Position numbers and translations under genes: made by a program. From Candidatus Competibacteraceae bacterium (GTDB taxonomy: Bacteria > Pseudomonadota > Gammaproteobacteria > Competibacterales > Competibacteraceae), in NCBI GenBank assembly GCA_020445005.1, contig JAGRHM010000362.1:1-13533 (forward strand): a stretch of 13,533 nt of DNA, written 5' to 3'. Of this stretch, positions 6,158 to 12,808 are shown in pieces. The stretch's first letter is position 1. Each line of letters starts with the position of its first letter. Under the pieces are notes generated by a model. The model saw nothing but the letters and a program-made list of their open reading frames with translations. It had not been told where the DNA came from and did not search any database.

Positions 6158-7246
6158 TCAACGCTCCCGTTGCCGCCATCGTCCGGCAGTTTGCCGTCTT
6201 TGCACCCGGCTGGGTCGTTGCACGGCATCCGGTTGCACGCATGGCACAGGGAGTTCACCGGGCGCATGAGCGCGCAGAGGCTGGCTGGCGATGCCCTGTT
6301 CTTCCAGACGTTGCAGCAATTCTTGATGCGCGGCGCACCAGGCTGCTTCCATCTCCTGATCGCGGCGGGCCTGTTCGTTCGAGGCGGTGGCGCGGTCTTC
6401 GCTCACCCGCACCACGTTGAGATTGAGATCACCCGCTTCAGGCTTGACCCGCAGCCGCACGTAGTAGTCGCCCCAGTCCGGTTGCTGAATATGCGCGACG
6501 CCGCCCTCGACAAACAGGGTGGCAAAGCCGGGTTCTACGTCATAGCCGAGTTCCGCCAGGGTGTCGCCGATCACTTGTTGCGCATAGCGGCGCGCGGCGT
6601 CCCGTTCTTCCTGGCGCTGGCGGTGCTGGAGCGCCGTGCGCTGCGCCTGGTTGAGTTGCTGGATGTGTTGGCGCACTTCAGTCGCCAGGGCGTCCGCTTG
6701 GGCGGCGCTCGCCGCGACGAGAAAGGCATCGCGTAACGCGAGCAAGGTCGGCGGGGGATGGCCTTGATCCTCGTCGTTCAGGCGACTGAACAGACGTTGC
6801 CATTCGGCGGGGCGGTCTGTGGTGGGGAGCAGGTCGGCGTGGACGTGGAGGACCTCGGCAGCGGTGCGCAGGGGAGTAGCGGCGTCCTGACTGAGTTCCG
6901 CCAGCAGGGTTTTCGCGGTGTGGTTGGCGGCGGCGCGTTCGCTCAACCGTTGCAGATCGGCGCGGGCCTGGAGGAGTTGTTGATTCAGCCGGTCCCGATA
7001 CGACCGGAGCACGTCGAGCGTGTCGTCTACCGGCGGCGCGGGCGGAACCAGGTCGATCGCCCAAGACTCGGCCGGGTAGCGGTGCTGGAGATCGGCCAGA
7101 ATTTGCGGCAGGGTGGCCCAATCAGCACGGGTGCGGGCGATGGCCTGCTGACAGTCTTCCCGTGCCTGGCGCTGGCGTTCGGCCTCTCGTTGCTGTTGCA
7201 GGCGAGCAGAATCAACCGTGTAGCGATAGCATTTGGGACCGCTCAT
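6158..7246 (-). CDS. Coiled-coil protein, partner of the ClpB-like ATPase
   Basis: A 362-residue protein that I do not recognise as a named family. It opens with MSGPKCYRYTVD, then long Gln/Arg/Ala/Glu-rich helices (about 15-55, 85-150 and 190-235) likely to be coiled coils. A compact domain follows at about 240-305, with GDTLAELGYDVE, then PDWGDYYVRLRVKPE and LNLNVVRVSED. The start at 7246 is one base from the ATPase stop at 7248, with GGAG ten bases upstream, so the two are coupled and probably act together. The last 35 or so residues in this frame look poor (Arg/Gln-rich), while another frame there encodes a cysteine-rich stretch, so a frameshift near 6270 is possible. No signal peptide or membrane segment is seen. 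Possible role: adaptor or regulator of the ATPase (inference). Confidence 0.75.
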   Translation of the reverse strand: MSGPKCYRYTVDSARLQQQREAERQRQAREDCQQAIARTRADWATLPQILADLQHRYPAESWAIDLVPPAPPVDDTLDVLRSYRDRLNQQLLQARADLQRLSERAAANHTAKTLLAELSQDAATPLRTAAEVLHVHADLLPTTDRPAEWQRLFSRLNDEDQGHPPPTLLALRDAFLVAASAAQADALATEVRQHIQQLNQAQRTALQHRQRQEERDAARRYAQQVIGDTLAELGYDVEPGFATLFVEGGVAHIQQPDWGDYYVRLRVKPEAGDLNLNVVRVSEDRATASNEQARRDQEMEAAWCAAHQELLQRLEEQGIASQPLRAHAPGELPVPCVQPDAVQRPSRVQRRQTAGRWRQRER

Positions 7247-7247
7247 T

Positions 7248-9092
7248 TTAGGCCAACTCCACACGGTACACATGGTCGTCGAGGCGCACTGCTGTCACGG
7301 TAAGCGGTTCATGTTGGGGATCGGCTTCCAAATGGAACAGGGCACGGGCCAGGGGATTGACGAAGGTGGTTTCCAGCCGGTTGCCGATGCCGCGCCCGCC
7401 ATCGCTCAGGTCCTGGGTACACCAGTCCAGCAGTTGTTGCCGCACCGGTTCCGGGACGTGCAGGGTGCGTTCGTGTTCGTCGGCGATGCGTTGGGCGATG
7501 CGCGCCAGCATCCCGGCAAAGATCTGTTCGGCAATGGCCGGTTGAATGAAGTCGAACACCACGATGTTGTCACCGATGCGGTTGAGGATTTCCGGGCGAC
7601 CCAAAGTGAATTTGAAATAGTCGGCGATGGCGGTGCGCACCTGACGCTCAACCTGTTCGTAGGGTTCGCCGGGCTGGACCCGCAAGCGACGGGAGCCAGT
7701 GTCATCTTCGACGGTGATGCCCAGATTGGAGGTGAAAATCAGGATCGCTTCGGAGAAATACACGGTGTCGCCGCGCCCGTCGGTCAAGCGTCCGTCTTCG
7801 AGGATTTGCAGGAATTTGTCGAGAATGCGCGGGTGAGCCTTTTCAATCTCGTCAAACAGAATCACGCTGAACGGACGAGCGCGGACCGCGTTGGTCAGTT
7901 CGCCGCCGGCGTCATAGCCGACATAACCGGGCGGTGCGCCGAGCAGGCGGGCGTCGGCGTGTTCGGCGGCGAATTCGCTCATGTCGAAGCGGATGTAGGC
8001 GCGTTCATCGCCAAACAGCAGTGCGGTCAGGGCGCGGGCCAGTTCGGTTTTGCCGACGCCGGTCGGACCGGCAAAGAACAGCACCCCGCGCGGACGACTG
8101 GACGTTACGGCGGTGTGCGCGCCGGTGAGTCCCATCACCGAGCGCATGAGGATGTCCACGGTTTTGATGATCGCCGGTTTTTGGCCCTTGACGCGCTGGC
8201 CAATGATGTCAGCGGCGTCCCGGATGCGTTCGCGCAGGTAGGCTTTTTTCCAGGGGTTGTCCCGTTCGCCGACCTGGAAACAGCGCACCGCGTCGCCGAT
8301 GTCGGCCAGCGGCAGGTGTTGCGCCTCGGCCAGTTGGGCAATGGCGAACAGGCTGCGCAGGCTCAGTCCTTCGGTCAGTTGGGCGAAGCGGTTGGCGAAT
8401 TCCCGGTGCTGTTCGGGGACGGCCTGGTCATGGTCAGCGAAGGACGACGCCAGCAGTTCCGCCGCATGCCGGCGCGCGTCGAAGTCGGGCGGTGAGAGCG
8501 TCAGACGGTGGAGGGCTTCGTTGTCCAAGGTGAGCCAGGAGGGCAGATCGGTCTCGCGATGGCACAGCCAGAGCAGTGGGTTGAACAGCGGAGGACGGTC
8601 CGGGGCAGCGATAATGGGATGGGCGACGTAGGCGAGTTTTTCGCAGGCGGTGAAGAATTCGTGTTCGGCCTCGCTGAGTTGCTGGACGCTGACCGGCACC
8701 CGCGAGGCGGCGTCAATGACGGCGGCGGCGCGCACTGGGGCGGTGATCAGCGCGCGCAGGACGGTGGGCAGGCGGTTGAGACTGATGGGAACCGGGTGGC
8801 CCTGGAAATCCTGGTTGAGCGTGCGTTGCGCAAGTTGCCGAGTCGTGGGGGTGTCGGGATGGAGGCGCAGTCCATCCACCCGGTCATAAACCAGCAGGTA
8901 TTGATAGCCATGAAGGGCCAACCCTTCCCAGAGACCGTCCAGGATCGGCAGCAGGACGGTTTGCCCGTCGAGGGGCGTCAGGAACAGGTCGCGAATCGGC
9001 CCGGTGAGCAGGAATTGCGGGCGAATGCCGAGCAGGCGGTGCAGGTCGGCCATCCACCGGGGCCAAGCGGGCGACATCGGTGAGGGCGTCAT
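7248..9092 (-). CDS. ClpB-like AAA+ ATPase with a degenerate first AAA-like region
   Basis: A 614-residue protein. Residues about 310-614 form a complete Clp/Hsp100 second-ring type AAA+ module: Walker A GPTGVGKT at 342-349, pore loop GYVGYD at 389-394, Walker B ILFDEIE at 411-417, sensor 1 FTSN at 453-456, arginine finger Arg505 (LNRIGDN) and a sensor-2 Arg in GGRGIGNR at 565-572. Residues about 15-290 look like an AAA-like region with no Walker A. The usual Clp N-domain repeats are absent. It would form a hexamer that threads or remodels a protein; no peptidase is adjacent. The ATG at 9092 is preferred, as residues upstream of it come from a toxin-gene remnant. An ATG at 9149, overlapping the UPF0175 stop, is in frame and possible. 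It is coupled to the coiled-coil gene downstream. Confidence 0.9.
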   Translation of the reverse strand: MTPSPMSPAWPRWMADLHRLLGIRPQFLLTGPIRDLFLTPLDGQTVLLPILDGLWEGLALHGYQYLLVYDRVDGLRLHPDTPTTRQLAQRTLNQDFQGHPVPISLNRLPTVLRALITAPVRAAAVIDAASRVPVSVQQLSEAEHEFFTACEKLAYVAHPIIAAPDRPPLFNPLLWLCHRETDLPSWLTLDNEALHRLTLSPPDFDARRHAAELLASSFADHDQAVPEQHREFANRFAQLTEGLSLRSLFAIAQLAEAQHLPLADIGDAVRCFQVGERDNPWKKAYLRERIRDAADIIGQRVKGQKPAIIKTVDILMRSVMGLTGAHTAVTSSRPRGVLFFAGPTGVGKTELARALTALLFGDERAYIRFDMSEFAAEHADARLLGAPPGYVGYDAGGELTNAVRARPFSVILFDEIEKAHPRILDKFLQILEDGRLTDGRGDTVYFSEAILIFTSNLGITVEDDTGSRRLRVQPGEPYEQVERQVRTAIADYFKFTLGRPEILNRIGDNIVVFDFIQPAIAEQIFAGMLARIAQRIADEHERTLHVPEPVRQQLLDWCTQDLSDGGRGIGNRLETTFVNPLARALFHLEADPQHEPLTVTAVRLDDHVYRVELA

Positions 9093-9110
9093 GATTCCCC
9101 GGCTTCCTGT

Positions 9111-9149
9111 GGGCTTCGTATTAACGACGATGGTTTTTTGGTCAGGCAT
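9111..9149 (-). pseudogene. Stub of a DUF3368-type PIN toxin fused in frame to the ATPase gene
   Basis: The ATG at 9149 overlaps the UPF0175 stop (ATGCCTGA), the usual arrangement for a UPF0175 antitoxin and its DUF3368 PIN toxin. The first residues, MPDQKTIVVNTKP, match the start of such PIN proteins (xxIVVNTSPL, with the first catalytic Asp/Asn region). Similarity stops there and the ATPase begins, in frame. The remaining toxin is gone from this place. Confidence 0.55.
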
Positions 9150-9390
9150 GGTCAATATCAGAGCGCAATTCATCTTCATCCAGATCAATGACCGGTACGC
9201 CATAATCCGGTAGCCGTAGTAAAAAACTGATTCGATCCATACCGGCCAACTCTGCCGCCATTCCGGATGAAAGTTTTTTCATCTCATAGAGTTTTACCGC
9301 CATTGCCATTTTGGCTTGCTGTTCAAATTCAACCGGTGTTTGGTGTAAAACATCCGGTAGATAGTTGGAATATGGAATTTGCATCAGCAT
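9142..9390 (-). CDS. UPF0175 family antitoxin-like protein (orphan)
   Basis: An 82-residue protein of UPF0175, small helix-turn-helix-type proteins usually paired with a PIN-domain toxin. The family core is visible: AMAVKLYEMKKLSSGMAAEL at about 29-48, then AGMDRISFLLRLPDYGVPVIDL. Length is normal for the family, so the gene looks complete. The ATG at 9390 has GGAG eight bases upstream; an ATG two codons later is also possible. Its stop overlaps the ATG of a toxin stub, so the antitoxin has lost its partner here. It may still be expressed and could drive or couple translation of the ATPase gene downstream. Confidence 0.82.
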   Translation of the reverse strand: MLMQIPYSNYLPDVLHQTPVEFEQQAKMAMAVKLYEMKKLSSGMAAELAGMDRISFLLRLPDYGVPVIDLDEDELRSDIDHA

Positions 9391-9448
9391 TAAAAAATCT
9401 CCAAAAAATTCAAATGGATGGGTTATCTAAAGTGAGTGTTAACAAATT

Positions 9449-9498
9449 CCCCTCCTTGGATAAGGAGGGGTGGCGCGCCAGCGCCGGGGTGGTTCGAT
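9449..9498 (+). repeat. Border repeat copy beside the second DUF559 gene
   Basis: Nearly identical to the copy at 3417-3466, with the same two palindromes (CCCCTCCTTGGATAAGGAGGGG and GGCGCgccaGCGCC) and the same distance to the DUF559 stop. No inverted partner is present on the other side of this gene. Confidence 0.85.
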
Positions 9499-9501
9499 CT
9501 T

Positions 9502-9858
9502 TTATTCCTTGGCCCGCCGTCTAATCTCACACAACACCTCCTCAAAACTCTCCATGACCTGGCGATTTTCAAACCGCACCACTCGCAATCCCAGGCTGAC
9601 CAAATACGCCGTCCGTTCGCCATCCTGCTGTTGGGCGGCTTCGCTATCGTGAACTGATCCATCAAGTTCAATGACCAACTTGGCGGATGGGCAGTAAAAA
9701 TCGGCGATAAACGGGCCGATGCTGGGTTGGCGCCGGAATTTCAGACCGTCGAGTTGGCGGTGTTTCAAGGCTTGCCACAGGCGGATTTCAGCGGGCGTCA
9801 TGGCCGAGCGCAGTCCTTTACGGCGCGATTTGAGCGGCTGGATGTTGTGGACGGTCAT
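9502..9858 (-). CDS. DUF559 (PD-(D/E)XK-type) nuclease-like protein, copy 2
   Basis: A 118-residue paralogue of the gene at 3470-3826, the same length and collinear, with most differences conservative. It keeps the MTPAEIRLWQALKHRQ helix, Asp53 in FIADFYC, Glu64 and Asp66 in VIELDGSVHD, and LRVVRFEN. Catalytic residues are therefore intact. The border repeat is present only on its 3' side. Upstream, similarity to copy 1 fades after a TCGAAC remnant at about 9876, just before the end of K3. The ATG at 9858 has no clear ribosome site. Function unknown; probably a passenger of the same small cassette. Confidence 0.85.
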   Translation of the reverse strand: MTVHNIQPLKSRRKGLRSAMTPAEIRLWQALKHRQLDGLKFRRQPSIGPFIADFYCPSAKLVIELDGSVHDSEAAQQQDGERTAYLVSLGLRVVRFENRQVMESFEEVLCEIRRRAKE

Positions 9859-9891
9859 GGTTGTGGCTTTGTGAATCGAACAAAGCTGTCT

Positions 9892-10480
9892 CTAGCCCCT
9901 CTTTTTTTGTATCGCCTTTAGCTCCTCTGCCCTCTTGTTTTGTCTAAAAATCATATTAATCACCTCTATCTTTTCGGAAAAAGTTGAACTTTTTATTCGG
10001 ACTGAATTAGCCTCTTTTTCTGCATTTTCAAGACACTTTATCGTTTCATCTAACATACTTTTTGTCCTATCAATAGTTTCATAAATACCTAGTATTCCTG
10101 AAAGAGTATTTTCAAAATTTTTCAATAGATTTCGATATATACTTACTGATTCATCCAGAGGCGCTATTTTAATTTTTAGCGCCTCAACGGCTTCTTTTAA
10201 TTTAGTAGGACTGGCATAAAAACCTGCATAGATATTGCTTTCTATTTGGCTCAGATCATTCTTAACTTCTCGATGCTCCATCAAGTGAGAAAATTCCTGA
10301 CGAAACGGTTCCAATACAGCCATCAAGGATTCCATGCGTAATTGAGATTCGAGAATAGTACACAAAGCTAAACTCATCCCACTGACGGGTTTATTCAACC
10401 CTTTTTTAAGATAATCTGGAGGATTTTTCAGTGCTTTGAATAATTTTTTTATTTTTGCTGCTAATTGAGCGCCAAACGGT
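9892..10480 (-). other. AT-rich 3' module of K3
   Basis: Base composition falls sharply here compared with the GC-rich kinase half: runs of A and T on both strands and Lys/Ile/Asn/Glu codons. The region corresponds to the coiled-coil module that replaces DUF1566. Module exchange with foreign DNA is the simplest reading. Confidence 0.6.
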
Positions 10481-11958
10481 GGCGAACCCGTCACCAACAA
10501 CAAGGCCGGCAATACTGTCGCTTGATCAGGGCGCCATTGTGCGGAAGCACCTTGCTTGATCATTTTATTCCAGGCTTGCTGATGTTCATTGACCGTTCCC
10601 TGCCATTGTTCTCTGATTATTTGACATTCAACATGCCCCGCCGCTGCGTAAATGGCCAATACATCCTGTCGATAAAGCTCCTCCAAGGTTTTTTGATGAA
10701 CAGTATTGCCATTTATCGCCGAGTTCGCCAGCGCCATCAGATCCTCCTTCGCAAGGCTTGATTGCTTCCATACGGGCGGCAAGTCGGGCGCCATGCTCAC
10801 CAACAAGCGCAACAACCGCTCGTCATCCTTCATCTTCTTGGCATTGCTTAAATCTAACAGGACACGGGCCAAATCCTGGTCGCGCAATTCATCACGCAGC
10901 CACGGCAGGATAAAACCTTGGCGCAAGTCCTTAACCCCCTCCTCCCAATGCCGGGCCAATGCCACCGCCAATTCATGGGTTGTCCAACATTCCACACCTT
11001 GAAACTTGTAAGGGCGATAATGCCGCCTGGCTCCCTCAGCAAATGGCGTTTCCGTTGCAACGTGCAAACTCACATCCCCCAGCAGCCACCGCTGAATCTC
11101 CGCATGACCCCATCGCTGTTTCGGATCGCGCAGCAACAACCCTCGGCACAGCGTCCGCCACGGTTCCGCCACCCCGCTGCAATCCACCGGCTGCGTCACC
11201 AGCTGATAGCTCAACACCGCTTCCGACAGTCCAGCGAACGGATGCCGCCCGCTCACCGCCTCCAGTACCACCATCCCCAGCGACCAGTAATCCGCCGCTA
11301 TCCCAATCACCCCGGTCGCCGCTTCCGGCGCGGCATAGCGCAAGGTTCGCGCCGTGGTCGTGAAATGCTGGGTCGCCTCCGTCACCGAGGCAATGCCAAA
11401 ATCCGTCAAGGCGATCCGCAACGGCTCCCACTGCCGAATCAGCACATTTTCCGGCTTGATGTCCCGGTGGAGAAGGTCGTGCTGATGCAGCACCGCCAGC
11501 GCCGCGCTCAACTCCCGCACCAGCGCCCGAATTTGCTCCTCCGCCAAGGGTCCCGCCGCCAGTCGCGCCCGCAACGAACCCTCCGGCACATACTCCAATA
11601 CCTCATAGCCATGCCCATCGGCCTGGCCGTAATCGATCAGCCGAATCACCTGCTCTGGGGCTACCGCGCTGATTTTCGCCAGCACCTCGGGCTTAACCAC
11701 GATCCCGTACCGGTAAATCTTGATCACATACCGCTGCCCGTCGGCCAGCGCCTCGACCAGCAGCAAATCCGCTTCGCCGCCCGCGGCGGGCAGCGGCTGT
11801 ACGATCCGATACCGCGCCGTCAACGTCGCCGGCAGTTGCATCAAGGTGCGGGGTAAAGAAGCGTCATCGCGGATCGTCGCGTCAGGCGCATCCCGGCGGG
11901 TGGCGTCGGGAGCATCGCGGACGGTCAAGGCAGGATGGGGATCAGCTGGTTGCGACAC
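9892..11958 (-). CDS. Kinase K3: Ser/Thr kinase with C-terminal coiled coil
   Basis: A 688-residue paralogue of K1 and K2. TxxD motifs lie at T12, T20 and T28. The kinase domain is at about 50-295, with Lys80 (VIKIYR), HRDIKPEN at 164-171, DFG at 186-188 and APE at 210-212. The shared helical region (about 310-545) is recognisable but diverged (WLRDELRDQDLA, PDLPPVWKQSSLAKEDL). DUF1566 is absent; residues about 545-688 are Lys/Glu-rich helices likely to form a coiled coil. This 3' part is strikingly AT-rich compared with the rest. The start is GTG at 11958, which aligns with the MSQP start of K1 and K2 and has GGAG eight bases upstream; a TTG at 11985 is less likely. It is the first kinase in the reading direction and follows a long non-coding gap. 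Confidence 0.9.
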   Translation of the reverse strand: MSQPADPHPALTVRDAPDATRRDAPDATIRDDASLPRTLMQLPATLTARYRIVQPLPAAGGEADLLLVEALADGQRYVIKIYRYGIVVKPEVLAKISAVAPEQVIRLIDYGQADGHGYEVLEYVPEGSLRARLAAGPLAEEQIRALVRELSAALAVLHQHDLLHRDIKPENVLIRQWEPLRIALTDFGIASVTEATQHFTTTARTLRYAAPEAATGVIGIAADYWSLGMVVLEAVSGRHPFAGLSEAVLSYQLVTQPVDCSGVAEPWRTLCRGLLLRDPKQRWGHAEIQRWLLGDVSLHVATETPFAEGARRHYRPYKFQGVECWTTHELAVALARHWEEGVKDLRQGFILPWLRDELRDQDLARVLLDLSNAKKMKDDERLLRLLVSMAPDLPPVWKQSSLAKEDLMALANSAINGNTVHQKTLEELYRQDVLAIYAAAGHVECQIIREQWQGTVNEHQQAWNKMIKQGASAQWRPDQATVLPALLLVTGSPPFGAQLAAKIKKLFKALKNPPDYLKKGLNKPVSGMSLALCTILESQLRMESLMAVLEPFRQEFSHLMEHREVKNDLSQIESNIYAGFYASPTKLKEAVEALKIKIAPLDESVSIYRNLLKNFENTLSGILGIYETIDRTKSMLDETIKCLENAEKEANSVRIKSSTFSEKIEVINMIFRQNKRAEELKAIQKKRG
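11866..11925 (-). other. TxxD motif array in K3 N-terminal arm
   Basis: Encodes T12-V-R-D, T20-R-R-D and T28-I-R-D with eight-residue spacing. It is shifted by two residues overall relative to K1 and K2, but the internal period is the same. Confidence 0.6.
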
Positions 11959-12025
11959 GAGACAGGCTCCATGAAATGGGGACAATACGGTTCATTTTAG
12001 ACGAGATCGCGCCCTCAGATGAAAA
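11959..12025 (-). promoter_or_regulatory. Possible promoter and leader of K3
   Basis: A TAAAAT box at 11994-11999 on the minus strand lies about 36 bases before the GTG start, with a weak TTCATC 18 bases further up as a possible -35. GGAG precedes the start by eight bases. This would give a short leader. The match is modest. Confidence 0.25.
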
Positions 12026-12119
12026 CTGTGAGTGACGCACCAAAGCGCCCGCTTCCCTCAGTTCGACAAACCATCTTACAACTATTTATTTTCTACTGAA
12101 TCGAGAACTAAAAATTCCA

Positions 12120-12220
12120 CTACGGCGCGGTGACCCGATGGACTTCGGTCAGGATCTCGATGTGGAGGGCTTTGCAGGAGGGTACGCTGCGCGTCGGTGA
12201 GAGGGCTAATGCCGGTCAGG
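12120..12220 (-). pseudogene. Decayed coding tail, frame-broken
   Basis: Two frames on the minus strand join into a protein-like C-terminus: TGISPLTDAQRTLLQ in one and ALHIEILTEVHRVTAP followed by TAG at 12120-12122 in the next. A single frameshift near 12170 would connect them. There is no start and the source family is not recognised; a transposase tail is one guess. Confidence 0.3.
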
Positions 12221-12405
12221 GTTAGCTAGCCCAGGTCGGTTCAGGATAGGTGTAATGAATGGCGCTTCAAGATTTATAGCCATCCTCACTCGGTCGTAGA
12301 CATTTCTCTCCCTGGATAAGGAAGTCAGCCATCGTATTGAAGATACAAGAGAATAATCAATTCTGGTTTAGTCTTATTTTAATATGATGGTATAAATAAC
12401 GTTCT

Positions 12406-12537
12406 TCAAAGGCTCCATTCCGAAGTCGCTGTCTCCCTGTCCTGTGCTTTAGCGAACGCCCGCAACTCCGCAGGCGTGCGGCCACCGCCCGATCTATCAA
12501 CAACAAGGGTTCCTCCACAGCCGCGCCCGCCACGGTA
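12406..12537 (-). pseudogene. Short coding remnant without a start
   Basis: Forty-three codons open on the minus strand ending at TGA 12406-12408. They contain GGRTPAELRAFAKAQDRE and a TSEWSL end, which read like a real protein tail, but a stop precedes them and no start is available. An overlapping 63-codon frame (12357-12548) looks less protein-like. Family unknown. Confidence 0.3.
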
Positions 12538-12681
12538 TCACCAAACATCGTGACCGCCTTTTCCGCTCACCCGACTATTCGTTTACTAAGCGGCCATGAA
12601 AACCACTAGCGGGTACCTGCGGAGAAAACATCCCACTCCCTCATTATCCAGCAAGCGTAGGACCTCACTCCCCTCTCATCC

Positions 12682-12704
12682 TTGTCCACAAAACCTGTGG
12701 ATAA
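12682..12704. other. Inverted pair of DnaA-box-like sites
   Basis: TTGTCCACA at 12682-12690 and TGTGGATAA at 12696-12704 face each other across five bases. The second is a perfect complement of the TTATCCACA consensus; the first differs at one position. Together they form a hairpin. No replication gene is nearby, so an origin is not claimed. Confidence 0.45.
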
Positions 12705-12750
12705 CTTTACCTTGAATAGAGAAAATACCAAACTGCCACAATAGGTTAAG

Positions 12751-12770
12751 CAGTCTCCCACGGGAGGCTG
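12751..12770 (-). terminator. Hairpin downstream of the relaxase-like gene
   Basis: CAGCCTCC-CGTG-GGAGACTG on the minus strand can form an eight-pair stem with one mismatch, 39 bases after the relaxase-like stop. No T-run follows, so an intrinsic terminator is only possible. Confidence 0.25.
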
Positions 12771-12808
12771 TCATTTAACCATCCAACACCGGCACGGTTC
12801 CCGCCGCC

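Larger units (their letters stand above)
11986..12808. other. Long gap without a convincing gene
   Basis: About 820 bases between the relaxase-like gene and K3. I see no intact gene, tRNA or CRISPR. It holds a K3 promoter candidate, two decayed coding tails (about 12120-12220 and 12406-12537), a degenerate trace of the border repeat near 12306-12322, a DnaA-box-like inverted pair (12682-12704) and a hairpin (12751-12770). It looks like a junction between accessory segments. Confidence 0.6.

Noticed and set aside
7233..8495. Long plus-strand open frame (420 codons) opposite the ATPase
   Set aside because: It is fully antisense to a gene with complete AAA+ motifs, and its composition is what GC-rich antisense frames give.
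12357..12548. 63-codon minus-strand frame as a gene
   Set aside because: No ribosome site, unusual composition, and an overlapping frame reads more like a protein tail.
11986..12808. CRISPR array, tRNA or oriT in the long gap
   Set aside because: No regularly spaced direct repeats, no cloverleaf, and no nick-site-like motif that I could recognise.
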